Positions 32,225-40,963 of a stretch of 52,858 nucleotides of DNA are shown here, in pieces. The DNA is taken from the NCBI GenBank assembly GCA_035260485.1, contig DATFVC010000051.1, positions 1-52,858 on the forward strand, read 5' to 3'. The DNA is from VRUE01 sp035260485. GTDB taxonomy: Bacteria > Actinomycetota > Thermoleophilia > Solirubrobacterales > 70-9. Numbering within the stretch: the stretch's first letter is position 1; every line of letters starts with the position of its first letter. The notes under the pieces were generated by a model. The model was not told the origin of the DNA, ran no database searches, and saw only the letters and a program-made list of their open reading frames with translations. The translations under genes were made by a program, and so were the position numbers.

Positions 32225-33921
32225 CAACTCACCACCTGCGGTGCCTCGACCATGTCGCGAGCCGCCTGACCCGGCGGGATCATCGGATAGCAGTTCTCCT
32301 CCTGGGCGACGCGCACGTCGAGCAGGACCGGTCCGTCGGTCTCCAGAGCCGTGACCATCGACCCCTCGAGCTCGTCGGCGTTCTCGCAGCGCATCCCGGT
32401 CGCGCCGAAGGCCTCAGCCAGCTTGACCCAGTCCGGGCTTGCGCCCATCTCCACTGAGCTGTAGCGGCGGTCCCAGAACAGCTCCTGCCACTGGCGGACC
32501 ATGCCCATGTAGCCGTTGTTCATCAGGAAGACCTTGACCGGGATCTGTTCGGTGACGCAGGTGGCGAGCTCCTGGCAGTTCATGATCAGGCTGCCGTCGC
32601 CGGCCAGGCAGACGACGTCGTCCTCCGGGCGGGCGACCTTGGCGCCAACTGCCGCCGGCAGGCCGAAGCCCATCGTCCCGAGGCCACCTGAGTTGATCCA
32701 GCGGCGTGGCTGCTCGAAGCCGTAGTACTGCGCCGCCCACATCTGGTGCTGGCCGACGTCGGAGGTGACGATCGCGTTCCCTCCGGTCGCACGGTGCATC
32801 GCCTCGATCATGAGCTGAGGCTTGATCTCGCCGTCTTTGCCGGGCTCGTAGCGCAGCGGGTGCTTCTCCTGCCAGTCGCGCAGCTGTTTCCACCAAGGAT
32901 CGAGACGCGAAGAGTCGGTCTGCAGCGCGCGGTACTCGCGGGTCAGCTCCGGCAGGACCAGCTTGGCGTCGCCGACGATCGGGATGTGGGCGCCGACGTT
33001 CTTTGAGATCTCCGCTGGATCGATATCGAGGTGGATGATTTTCGCCTGCGGGGCGAACTCGGCGAGTTTGCCGGTGATCCGGTCGTCGAAGCGGGCGCCG
33101 ATCGCGACGATCAGGTCGGCATTGTCCATCGCCCAGTTGGCGGTGACGGTGCCGTGCATGCCGAGCATCCCCAGCCAGTGCTCGCCCGAGGCCGGATAGG
33201 CGCCCAGCCCCATCAGCGTCGAGGTGACCGGGAAACGGTCGGCCGTGGCCAGATCGCGCAGCTCCTCGGAGGCGTTTGCATTGACCACACCGCCGCCGGT
33301 GTAGAGAATTGGCCGCTTCGCGTTGGCAAGCGCTTTGGCGGCGATCCGCACCTGTTTGATGTTGCCCTTGCTCATCGGTTTGTAACCGGGCAGCTCGACC
33401 GGCTCGGTGCGTGTCGCATAGTCGATCTCGGCGCGCGAGAGGTCCTGCGGGATGTCGAGCAGCACCGGCCCCGGCCGCCCGGTCGCGGCGACGTGAAAGG
33501 CCTCGTGAACGTACTCGGGGATCTGGCGCGGGTCGGTGACCTGGAAGGAGTGCTTGACGAAGGGCAGCGTGGCGCCCAGGATGTCGGCCTCCTGAAAGCC
33601 GTCAGTGCCGATCAGCTCGGTCCGCACCTGGCCCGTGACGAACACCGTCGGCACCGAATCCATCATCGCGTCGGCGATCGCCGTCACCAGGTTGGTCGCG
33701 CCTGGGCCTGAGGTGGCAAACGCCACCCCCACCCTGCCGGAGGCCTTGGCGTACCCCTCAGCGGCATGGCCGCCGCCCTGCTCGTGGCGCACCTGGATGT
33801 GGCGAAAGCCGGCGTCGACGAGCGCGTCATAGGTCGGCAGGTTGGCCCCGCCAGGGATACCGAAGATGTTCTCCACGCCCTCGGCCTTAAGGCTTTTCAT
33901 CAACGCGTCCGCGGCTCTCAT
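32224..33921 (-). CDS. ilvB: acetolactate synthase large (catalytic) subunit
   Basis: IlvB is a thiamine-diphosphate enzyme that condenses pyruvate with pyruvate or 2-ketobutyrate, the common first step of Val/Leu and Ile synthesis. The catalytic Glu lies in RHEQGGGHAAEGYA near residue 47, followed by the FAD-binding middle domain and the ThDP motif GDGSLIMNCQELATC near 436 with NNGYMGMVRQWQ. The 565-aa length is normal. It is the first gene of an ilvB-ilvN-menF transcription unit, and only 25 nt separate it from the sulfoquinovose-synthase-like gene upstream. Confidence 0.97.
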   Translation of the reverse strand: MRAADALMKSLKAEGVENIFGIPGGANLPTYDALVDAGFRHIQVRHEQGGGHAAEGYAKASGRVGVAFATSGPGATNLVTAIADAMMDSVPTVFVTGQVRTELIGTDGFQEADILGATLPFVKHSFQVTDPRQIPEYVHEAFHVAATGRPGPVLLDIPQDLSRAEIDYATRTEPVELPGYKPMSKGNIKQVRIAAKALANAKRPILYTGGGVVNANASEELRDLATADRFPVTSTLMGLGAYPASGEHWLGMLGMHGTVTANWAMDNADLIVAIGARFDDRITGKLAEFAPQAKIIHLDIDPAEISKNVGAHIPIVGDAKLVLPELTREYRALQTDSSRLDPWWKQLRDWQEKHPLRYEPGKDGEIKPQLMIEAMHRATGGNAIVTSDVGQHQMWAAQYYGFEQPRRWINSGGLGTMGFGLPAAVGAKVARPEDDVVCLAGDGSLIMNCQELATCVTEQIPVKVFLMNNGYMGMVRQWQELFWDRRYSSVEMGASPDWVKLAEAFGATGMRCENADELEGSMVTALETDGPVLLDVRVAQEENCYPMIPPGQAARDMVEAPQVVS

Positions 33922-33946
33922 CGGACTCGCGATGGTACCAGCGGGG

Positions 33947-35122
33947 CTATGCCCGGCCGGCAGGGGATTTCGCCGGGTTCCAGCGGGTGTGGGGATCGAT
34001 CGACGCCTCGATCACGTTGCCTTTGTAGCGCTCGATCGTGTGGATGATCGACTCGACCAGCTCCTCGCCGAGCAGAGTCGGTTCCAGGCCGAGGTCGAGC
34101 AACTTGGTGTGGATCGCGTTGTAGTAGTGCTCTTCCTTCTCAACACGCGGGTTGTCGACGTGGTCGATCTGGATCGAGTAACCGAGGTGCTCACCGGCCT
34201 GCTTGACCAGCTCGGCCAGACCCAGCACCGAGAACTGCTCGGTGAACTGGTTGAAGACACGGAACTCACCCGCTTCGGCTGGGTTGGTCGCAGCCAGCTC
34301 GACGCACTGCAGGGTGTCGCGGATGTTGAGGAAGCCGCGGGTCTGCCCGCCGCTGCCGTAAACGGTCAGCGGGTGACCGATCACCGCCTGCACGCAGAAG
34401 CGGTTGAGCACGGTGCCGAAGATCTCGTCGTAGTCGAAGCGGGTGATCAAGCGCTCGTCGCCTGCGGTCTCTTCGGTCTCGATCCCGTAGACGACGCCCT
34501 GGTTCAAGTCGGTGGCGCGCAGGCCCCAAGTGCGGCAGGCGAAGTGGATGTTGGTCGAGTCGTGGACCTTGGAGCAGTGGTAGAGCGAGCCCGGCAGCTT
34601 CGGGAAGGGGAGCGTGTCCTTGCGTCCCTTGTGCTCGATCTCGATGTAGCCCTCCTCGATATCGATGTTGGGCTGGCCGTACTCGCCCATCGTCCCCAGC
34701 TTGACCAGGTGGCACTCGGGGACGTGGTCGCGCAAGGAGAAGAGCAGGTTGAGGTTGCCGATCACGTTGGTGTGCTGGGTCTCCACAGCGTGTTCACGCG
34801 AGATCATCGAGTAGGGCGCCGAGGGCTGCTCGCCGTAGTGGATGACCGCCTCGGGGCGGGTCTCGGCGACAACACCGTCGAGGAAGTCGCCGTCCTCGAC
34901 CGATCCGGCATAGCTGCGGATCTGCTCGCCGGAAGTCTCGCGCCAGGCGTCGATCCGCTGCTCGAGGTCTCCGATCGGCGTCAGCGAGTCGCTGCCAGCC
35001 TCGCCGACCCAGCGGCGGCGGGAGAAGTTGTCGACGACGGCGACCTCGTGGCCGCGGGCCGAGAAGCGCAGCGCAGTCGGCCAGCCCAGGTAACCGTCGC
35101 CCCCAAGGATGAGAACGCGCAT
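33947..35122 (-). CDS. UDP-sulfoquinovose synthase-like NAD-dependent epimerase
   Basis: This 391-aa short-chain-dehydrogenase/epimerase has the NAD motif GGDGYLGWPTALRF at residues 7-20, the catalytic Thr in KLGTMGEYGQPNIDIEEGYI near 142 and YHCSK (YxxxK) near 178-182. RATDLNQGVVYG and the long GEYG insert match SQD1, which makes UDP-sulfoquinovose from UDP-glucose and sulfite for the sulfolipid SQDG. No SQDX glycosyltransferase is adjacent, although three other glycosyltransferases are. The frame is open upstream to 35437, antisense to the neighbour; ATG 35122 begins the Rossmann fold. The donor sugar is inferred from the family. Confidence 0.85.
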   Translation of the reverse strand: MRVLILGGDGYLGWPTALRFSARGHEVAVVDNFSRRRWVGEAGSDSLTPIGDLEQRIDAWRETSGEQIRSYAGSVEDGDFLDGVVAETRPEAVIHYGEQPSAPYSMISREHAVETQHTNVIGNLNLLFSLRDHVPECHLVKLGTMGEYGQPNIDIEEGYIEIEHKGRKDTLPFPKLPGSLYHCSKVHDSTNIHFACRTWGLRATDLNQGVVYGIETEETAGDERLITRFDYDEIFGTVLNRFCVQAVIGHPLTVYGSGGQTRGFLNIRDTLQCVELAATNPAEAGEFRVFNQFTEQFSVLGLAELVKQAGEHLGYSIQIDHVDNPRVEKEEHYYNAIHTKLLDLGLEPTLLGEELVESIIHTIERYKGNVIEASIDPHTRWNPAKSPAGRA

Positions 35123-35167
35123 AAGTCGCGGCAGGGTAACGGACAGGGGCGACATAGCATCAGCAGG

Positions 35168-36538
35168 ATGAAGGGTCTGGTGGTACGCAACGGCGGGCGA
35201 GTGGGGCTTGCCGCGCTGGTCGCGCTCCTCCTGCTCGGGGCGGGCCTGCGTGTCGACGACGCCTGGAAAGGACGGCCCCCCGTCTACGACGCCGCTGCCT
35301 ACGCGACGATCGCGGCGAACCTGGAGCGGGGCGAGGGCTTCACCCTTGGCCGTGGAGCGACCCAGCCGGCGAGCAGCTACTCCCCCGGTCTGCCGCTCCT
35401 CGCCGCCGGCCTCTACGAGCTGAGCGGCGGCGTCCACGAACGCCTTGCCCGCGTCATCTTGGCGCTGATCGGCTCGCTCTCCGTCCTCTTCGCCTATCTG
35501 ATCGGCCGCCGCTTCCGGGGTGCGGGGGCGGGGCTGGTCGGAGCGGCCGCTGTCGCCGTCTATCCGGCCCTCCTCGAGTACCAGGGGATGTTGATGAGCG
35601 AGCCGCTGGCCGCCACTCTGTTATCCGGCGCGGTGCTCTCGATGCTCTGGGCGGCCGACGGGGAGCGGCGTGCCAAATGGCTCGTCCCTGGATTGCTGCT
35701 CGGAGCCCTGGCATTGACGAGGCCCGAGTATTTGGCCCTCTCGTTCCCGATCGCCGTCGTCGTATTTGCCCGGGGCGGACGTGATGGCTGGCGCCTCTGT
35801 CTTGTCCAGGCGGCAATTCTGGTCGTCGGAGTCTTCATCGTCGTCGCTCCATGGACGCTGCGCAACGCGATAGCCCTGGACCGCTTCGTGCCGATCTCGA
35901 GCGGCGGCGGCCAGGTGCTCTTCGCCGGTACCTACCTGCCGGCCGGCGCCGACCCCGAACGGGTGGGACGGGAGGTGCTGGAGCGCCACCCTGGTCTGAC
36001 TCGTCGCCTTGCGGTCGAATACCTTCCACCGCGTTCGCCTTTTGTCTCGCATAGCGCCACAAACAGCGAACGCGTGGATGCTGTGGTGGCGCGAGTCCGC
36101 CTCGAGCAGATCCTCGCCGCGCTCGCAGCGCAGCGCTACCCGAACATGGAAAGCGACGCCGCTTTGGCGCGGATGGGCCGCGAAAGGCTCTGGGATGAGG
36201 TCAGCGAACAACCGCTCTCCTACGCCGGCTTTGTCGCCGCCAAGATCGGCCGGATCTGGTCGCACGGCCCGCGCGACGTGATGCGCGAGCCGCTCTGGGA
36301 GGCATTGCACTGGGCCCTCGTCGCATTCGGCCTACTCGGACTCGTGGCGCTGGCGCGACAGCGGCGCTGGGAGACGCTGCTGATCGGCGTCGTCCTGCTC
36401 TCGGTGACGGCGACCGGCGCTTTGCTCGTCGCTTCTCCGCGGCGGGTGCTGGTGACGATCCCGCTGGTCGCTGCCCTCGCCGCAACCGGCATAGTCTGGG
36501 CGGTGACCCGATTGCGGGAGCGGTTTCAGCCTTTGTAG
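35168..36538 (+). CDS. GT-C-fold membrane glycosyltransferase, paralogue 1
   Basis: A 456-aa polytopic membrane protein of the ArnT/PMT-like GT-C superfamily with about 11 hydrophobic segments. The first loop carries PPVYDAAAYATIAANLERGEG, placing an Asp where GT-C enzymes have their catalytic acidic residue. EYQGMLMSEPLAATLL and ALTRPEYL are shared with the next paralogue at 37.0 kb. Enzymes of this group move sugars from polyprenyl-phosphate carriers to acceptors outside the membrane. ATG 35168 is preferred because upstream sequence in this frame is antisense to the epimerase. Donor and acceptor are unknown. Confidence 0.82.
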   Translation: MKGLVVRNGGRVGLAALVALLLLGAGLRVDDAWKGRPPVYDAAAYATIAANLERGEGFTLGRGATQPASSYSPGLPLLAAGLYELSGGVHERLARVILALIGSLSVLFAYLIGRRFRGAGAGLVGAAAVAVYPALLEYQGMLMSEPLAATLLSGAVLSMLWAADGERRAKWLVPGLLLGALALTRPEYLALSFPIAVVVFARGGRDGWRLCLVQAAILVVGVFIVVAPWTLRNAIALDRFVPISSGGGQVLFAGTYLPAGADPERVGREVLERHPGLTRRLAVEYLPPRSPFVSHSATNSERVDAVVARVRLEQILAALAAQRYPNMESDAALARMGRERLWDEVSEQPLSYAGFVAAKIGRIWSHGPRDVMREPLWEALHWALVAFGLLGLVALARQRRWETLLIGVVLLSVTATGALLVASPRRVLVTIPLVAALAATGIVWAVTRLRERFQPL

Positions 36539-36906
36539 GTGACCTCGAAGGTCAACTTGACGAAGGTCGCCGTGTCGGCGCCTTTGAAGGTGCAGACGTA
36601 GCTGACCGTGTTCGGATCTTTGGCGCTGACGGTCGGCCGGCAGAAGAAGCTGCGGACCGGCCGCGGCTCCTCTACGCCGAGCTGGGTGGCGCGCTTCATC
36701 ACCTTCTTTGCCCAGTTGCAGGTTGCGAAGCGAGCCTGGACCGGGTCGACGTTGCTCGAGGCCAGCTTGCCGGCGACAGAGCCGCCGACGACCTGGGGCG
36801 AGACCGCGGCGCAGGTCGTCGGGCCGGACTTGGCGGCGGCGCCGGGGACGAAGGCAAGCGTGGCGCAGAGGACCGCGCCGAGCACGATCGGCAGAGAACG
36901 GGGCAT
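36526..36906 (-). CDS. small secreted protein of unknown function
   Basis: The 126-aa product has a clear Sec signal peptide (LPIVLGAVLCATLAFVPGAAA, cleavage near residue 25) and a mature part with four Cys that could form two disulfides (TTCAAV, ATCNW, SFFCRP, YVCTF). No known domain is recognised. The start at 36906 has GGAAGGAG about 8 nt upstream. Its 3' end overlaps the convergent glycosyltransferase by 13 nt. The open frame upstream to 37842 is antisense to the next paralogue and is not used. Confidence 0.72.
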   Translation of the reverse strand: MPRSLPIVLGAVLCATLAFVPGAAAKSGPTTCAAVSPQVVGGSVAGKLASSNVDPVQARFATCNWAKKVMKRATQLGVEEPRPVRSFFCRPTVSAKDPNTVSYVCTFKGADTATFVKLTFEVTYKG

Positions 36907-36996
36907 AGAGGAGCTCCTTCCAGAGGATTCGAGGGTTGCCGAACCGTCTTCGACGCGCGCGACGTACGCCCTTGCGCCGGATAGCCTGAGCCGGTC

Positions 36997-38349
36997 TTGA
37001 CCGCGATCGGCCACTGGATCCAGACCCTGCTCGAGCGTCACGGGAGGACGACCTTGATCCTGCTTGCGGCGATCCTCGTGCTCGGCTTCGGCCTGCGCGC
37101 ATACCGCGTGGTTGAGCCGCTGGCCACGCCAGGTGACGACGCGCACGCCTACTACGCGCTCTCGAAGGCCCTCTACGAGGAAGGCAGCTACGGCGGGCAC
37201 AGCTTCCGCGACGCCAGCGACTGGTCGCCTGGCGCGCCCCTTCTGTACGCGGCCGCCTTCTACGCTGCTGGCGGCCCTCGCGAAGGGACGGCGCGAATCG
37301 TCGAGCTGCTGCTCGGCCTGGCGGCGATCGTCGTCGTTTACCTGCTCGGACGCCGCCTCAACTGCCGCCCGGCCGGTCTGATCGCCGCCTTCGGAGTCGC
37401 CGTCTACCCACCGTTCGTACACTCGACCGGGGCGCTCTTCAGCGAGCCGCCGGCGATCTTCACCCTGCCAGCCGCGGTTCTCGCCTTCCTTTGGGCGAGT
37501 GAGCAGCAACGCCTGCGGGCCTGGCTCGTGCCGGGCTTCCTCTTCGGACTCACGGCGCTGATCCGCCCGGAGTACCTGCTGGTCGGCATCGCCTTCGCCG
37601 TGATCGCCGCGATCCGCATCGGCCGCGAGCGAGGCTGGCAGCCGGGCCTTGCCGGAGCAGCGCTGCTCGTCATCGCCCTGCTCGTCCCAATCGTCCCGTG
37701 GACGGTGCACAACCAGATCGTCCTCGATCGCACCGTGCCGATCTCGACCGGCGGCGGCAAGGCGCTCTACGTCGGCACCTTCCTGCCGGCCGACGGCGAA
37801 TACCAACGGGTCAAGTCCCTGCTCGTACGGCGCTACCTGCACCGCGACCTGGCGCCGAGTTCCGAAGCCCTCGAACGGGTCGATCCGACGCCGCTCTTCG
37901 ACCGGGTCGCCGCCCGCTACCCGGACCTGCCGCGGGACTCCTCGCTGGGAAAGATCGGCAAGCAGAACTTCTCCAAGTACTTCGGCGAAGACCCGCTTGG
38001 CTACGCGGCGATGACCGTGCGCAAGGTGTGGCGGATGTGGAGCGCCGGCATCGGCGAAGCGACGAGCAGCACCCTCGGCCGGGTCGTGCAGGTGCTGCTC
38101 GGGCTGCTCGGGCTGGCCGGCCTCGGCGTGCTCACCTCGCGTCGCCGCTGGTGGGACCTGGTTGCGATGGCAACCCCGATCGTCCTCGTAACCGCGGTCG
38201 GCGCAGCCTCCCTGGCGGCGCCGCGCCGCAACGAGGTGCTGATGGCACTTGTCTTTCCGCTTGCCGGTGTAGCCCTAGTTCGGGTGGGTGCGGCCATATC
38301 CTCCCGAGGCTCATGGTCCCCCAGGCGGGAATCTTCCCCTCAGAGCTGA
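36997..38349 (+). CDS. GT-C-fold membrane glycosyltransferase, paralogue 2
   Basis: A 450-aa multi-pass protein clearly related to the gene at 35.2 kb. Shared stretches include SPGAPLL near residue 76, FSEPPAIFTLPAAVLAFLWA, ALIRPEYLLVG and VPISTGGGKALYVGTFLPA, which matches VPISSGGGQVLFAGTYLPA in paralogue 1. The first extracellular loop has TPGDDAHAYYALSKAL with an acidic pair. The start is a TTG at 36997, and no better ATG fits. The pair, separated only by the small secreted protein on the other strand, looks like a tandem duplication. It overlaps the GT2 gene by 37 nt. Confidence 0.82.
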   Translation: MTAIGHWIQTLLERHGRTTLILLAAILVLGFGLRAYRVVEPLATPGDDAHAYYALSKALYEEGSYGGHSFRDASDWSPGAPLLYAAAFYAAGGPREGTARIVELLLGLAAIVVVYLLGRRLNCRPAGLIAAFGVAVYPPFVHSTGALFSEPPAIFTLPAAVLAFLWASEQQRLRAWLVPGFLFGLTALIRPEYLLVGIAFAVIAAIRIGRERGWQPGLAGAALLVIALLVPIVPWTVHNQIVLDRTVPISTGGGKALYVGTFLPADGEYQRVKSLLVRRYLHRDLAPSSEALERVDPTPLFDRVAARYPDLPRDSSLGKIGKQNFSKYFGEDPLGYAAMTVRKVWRMWSAGIGEATSSTLGRVVQVLLGLLGLAGLGVLTSRRRWWDLVAMATPIVLVTAVGAASLAAPRRNEVLMALVFPLAGVALVRVGAAISSRGSWSPRRESSPQS

Positions 38350-39380
38350 CGGCGCTCCGCGCCGCCGGCCTGCTCATCGCCGCGGCGATCGTCGCCTACG
38401 CGGTGCTGCGCCGCCGCACCCTGCGCAACGTCGACGTACTGATCCTGCTCTGCGCGGGGATCGGCCTCGCGATCGTCAGCGGGACTGAGCTGACCGACAA
38501 GCTGCTCTCCGCCTTCTCCTTCGAAAAGGGCAACGGCGGCCGCATCCTCGGACTCGCCGTCTTCTCGATCTTCATCCTCTTCCTGCTTGTCCTTCGCGCC
38601 CTCTCGCAGGCCGCCCGCAACGCGCGGCAGCTCTCCGCTGTGCTGGAGGGGCTCGCCTGGGAGGAGTTCCGCCAGGCGAAGCTGCCCGAGCGCTTCCGCG
38701 ACAGGATCGCGATCCTCGTCCCCGCCTACAACGAGGCGGACAACGTCGGCCAGGTGCTCGACCTGATGCCGGGCGAGGTCTGCGGCGTGGAGACCGCCGT
38801 GCTGGTGGTCGACGACGGCTCCCGCGACGGCACCGGCGACGTCGCCGCCGAGCACGGCGCGGTCGTCGCCCGCCACGTGATCAACCGCGGCGGCGGCGCG
38901 GCGCTGCGCACCGGCTACCGGCTGATGGTCGATTCGGGCGCCGAGATCGTCGTCACGCTTGACGCCGACGGGCAGCACCTACCGGCGGAGATGGAACGCC
39001 TGGTCAAGCCGGTGCTCGACCGCGAGGTCGACGTCGCCCACGGCTCCCGCGTGCTCGGCGAGGCCGACGGCAACCATTTCGCCCGTGAGCTGGGAATCGT
39101 CTTCTTCAACCGCCTCGTCTCCTTCATCACCCGCACCAAGGTCAGCGACTGCTCCAACGGCTACCGCGCCGTCCGCACCACCGTGCTGCCCCAGCTTGTG
39201 CTGCGCCAGGAGCAGTTCCACACCTCCGAGTTCATGATCGAGGCGATCAAGCGCGGCATCCCCGCCAAGGAGGTTCCCGTGACCGTCGCCAAGCGCCTCC
39301 ATGGCCACTCGAAGAAGCCAGCCGTCGTTCGCTACGGCCTCGGCTTCGCCAACGCGATCGTCAGAACCTGGCTGCGGTAG
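38313..39380 (+). CDS. DUF2304-GT2 fusion, polyprenyl-phosphate glycosyltransferase
   Basis: The N-terminal 110 residues hold three hydrophobic helices ending in RNARQLSAVLEGLAWEEF, matching the DUF2304 membrane family. From about residue 130 a GT2 catalytic domain follows: LVPAYNEADNVGQVL, VVDDGSRDGTGDVA, NRGGGAALRTGY and LDADGQHLP, the DxD region. Actinobacteria usually encode DUF2304 and the dolichyl-phosphate-sugar synthase as adjacent genes; here they are one 355-aa chain. The product would load a sugar on a polyprenyl phosphate for the two GT-C enzymes upstream, with which it is co-directional. ATG 38313 lies inside the preceding gene. Confidence 0.87.
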   Translation: MVPQAGIFPSELTALRAAGLLIAAAIVAYAVLRRRTLRNVDVLILLCAGIGLAIVSGTELTDKLLSAFSFEKGNGGRILGLAVFSIFILFLLVLRALSQAARNARQLSAVLEGLAWEEFRQAKLPERFRDRIAILVPAYNEADNVGQVLDLMPGEVCGVETAVLVVDDGSRDGTGDVAAEHGAVVARHVINRGGGAALRTGYRLMVDSGAEIVVTLDADGQHLPAEMERLVKPVLDREVDVAHGSRVLGEADGNHFARELGIVFFNRLVSFITRTKVSDCSNGYRAVRTTVLPQLVLRQEQFHTSEFMIEAIKRGIPAKEVPVTVAKRLHGHSKKPAVVRYGLGFANAIVRTWLR

Positions 39381-39665
39381 TCACCTGACTCCGGGGTGCC
39401 TGACCGCCGCCGGATCGGGCAGATAGAGGTCGGTCCCGCAGCGCGGGCAGACCTGGACGTAGAGCTTCACTGCCTTGCTGCAGGTGGGGCACTGCCGTTC
39501 CGGTTCGTCCTTCTCGGTGCGGTAGAGGATCACCGCGATCAGGCCGAGTGGCGGCAGCACGGTGCCGATCAGCAGCCAGAGCCAGAACGAGCTGCCCTTG
39601 GCGCGGCCGATGATCGCCGTGGCCAACCCGAAGAGACCCGCTATGAAGAGGTACTCGAATCCCAC
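39381..39665 (-). CDS. small membrane protein with zinc ribbon
   Basis: A 94-aa protein with two hydrophobic helices (about 5-20 and 28-47) and a C-terminal zinc ribbon, CPTC at 59-62 and CPRC at 73-76. A GTG start at 39665 lies inside the end of the NADH dehydrogenase gene, a 25-nt overlap. Proteins of this layout are common in actinobacteria and have no assigned role. It ends on the base next to the convergent glycosyltransferase stop. Confidence 0.72.
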   Translation of the reverse strand: MGFEYLFIAGLFGLATAIIGRAKGSSFWLWLLIGTVLPPLGLIAVILYRTEKDEPERQCPTCSKAVKLYVQVCPRCGTDLYLPDPAAVRHPGVR

Positions 39666-40948
39666 GGCTCCATTGTCGCGCCAAGCCGTCGCGGATGCCC
39701 GATCGAGCCGACCTCGGCGAGGTCACGGCGGAAGGGCAGGCTGGCAGTCCAGTCGATCACCGCGCGCGCCTTGCGGGCGATGCCCGGGATCTGGCTCATG
39801 TGGTAGGTCCGCGCCATCCACCAGGCCGGGAAGCCGCGGAATTTGCGGCCGCCGACCCTTCCTACCGCCTTGTAGCGGCCGAGGTTGACGAAGGACGCGT
39901 TGCCGCGGTACTCGAAGCGCCGCGCCGTTCCCACGCCCAGCTCGGCGGCGATGTTGCGGGCCGCGACCGGACCCTGCCGAACAGCGTGCTGGGCGGTCGG
40001 GGGGCAAAGGCCGCCGCGAGGGTCCGGCGCCGCAGCGCAATCGCCGATGGCCCAAACCGCGTCCGATCCGCGCACTCGCAGGTGCTCATCGACGGGAACG
40101 CGACCCCGCTCGTCGAGCGGCAACGAGAGCTGCCGCAGGCTGGGGTGGGGCGTAACCCCCGCGGTCCAAACTACGGTGCGGGTCGGCAGCGTCTCGCCAC
40201 TCGAGAGCCGAGCACGGTCGGCTGTGACCTCGTCCAGAGTCGTCTCGAGGCGGATGTCGATGCCGCGCCCGCGCAGCTCGCGCAAGGCGTAGTCGGCGAG
40301 CCCGGCGTCGATCTCGGGCAGCACCCGCCCGGTGGCCTCGACCAGGACCCAGCGCATGCCGTGCAGGCGGGCGCGCGGGTAGCTCTCCATCGCGTCGGCG
40401 GCGAAGTCCTGCAGCTCGGCGAGGGCCTCGAGGCCGGCGTAGCCACCGCCGACGAAGACATAGGTGAGCAGCTCATCGCGGCGCGCCGGATCCTCACTGG
40501 CATTGGCCGCCTCCAGCGTCTCGACCACGTGATTACGCAGCCAGATCGCGTCCGCCAGGGTCTTGAAGCCGACCGCGTGCTCGGAGAGGCCGGGAACCGG
40601 CAGCACTCGTGAGACCGAGCCGAGCGCGAGCAGAAGCTGGTCGTAGGGAAGTTGCTCGGTATCGCCATCGCGCGTCCGCAGCTCCACCGTGCGCGTCCGC
40701 GGATCGTGGCCGGAGATCACGCCCAGCCGCAGATAGGTGCGATCGAGGATCTCGCGCAGCGGCGTAACCACGTGCCGTGGCTCCAGCGTCCCCGCCGCCG
40801 CCTCCGGGAGGAACGGCGTGTAGAGCATGAAGTTGACGTCGTTGACCAGCACCAGCCGCGCCGACTGCCGCGGCAAGATTCGCTCCAGCTCCCGAGCCGC
40901 CATCGCCCCACCGAATCCACCCCCGGCGATGACGACGTTCCAGGCCAT
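39641..40948 (-). CDS. ndh: type II NADH:quinone oxidoreductase (NDH-2)
   Basis: This single-subunit, non-proton-pumping dehydrogenase passes electrons from NADH through FAD to menaquinone at the inner face of the membrane. The FAD-binding motif VVIAGGGFGGAMAAREL is at residues 5-21, the NADH-binding VFVGGGYAGLEALAEL near 160, and the second FAD contact VWAIGDCAA near 295. At 435 aa the family length is right. ATG 40948 follows a 25-nt palindrome and a candidate promoter, so expression is probably controlled. Related ferredoxin-NAD reductases are less likely. Confidence 0.9.
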   Translation of the reverse strand: MAWNVVIAGGGFGGAMAARELERILPRQSARLVLVNDVNFMLYTPFLPEAAAGTLEPRHVVTPLREILDRTYLRLGVISGHDPRTRTVELRTRDGDTEQLPYDQLLLALGSVSRVLPVPGLSEHAVGFKTLADAIWLRNHVVETLEAANASEDPARRDELLTYVFVGGGYAGLEALAELQDFAADAMESYPRARLHGMRWVLVEATGRVLPEIDAGLADYALRELRGRGIDIRLETTLDEVTADRARLSSGETLPTRTVVWTAGVTPHPSLRQLSLPLDERGRVPVDEHLRVRGSDAVWAIGDCAAAPDPRGGLCPPTAQHAVRQGPVAARNIAAELGVGTARRFEYRGNASFVNLGRYKAVGRVGGRKFRGFPAWWMARTYHMSQIPGIARKARAVIDWTASLPFRRDLAEVGSIGHPRRLGATMEPWDSSTSS

Positions 40949-40963
40949 GACCCCCACCGTAGC

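Noticed and set aside
33922..33946. T-box or leader peptide before ilvB
   Set aside because: Only 25 nt separate ilvB from the upstream gene, too little for a T-box or attenuator, and no short Val/Ile/Leu-rich ORF was seen.
33842..35167. Long open frame extending the first GT-C gene upstream on the plus strand
   Set aside because: It is antisense to the epimerase gene, which has clear catalytic motifs. High-GC codon bias keeps opposite frames open, and the membrane-protein pattern begins only at ATG 35168.
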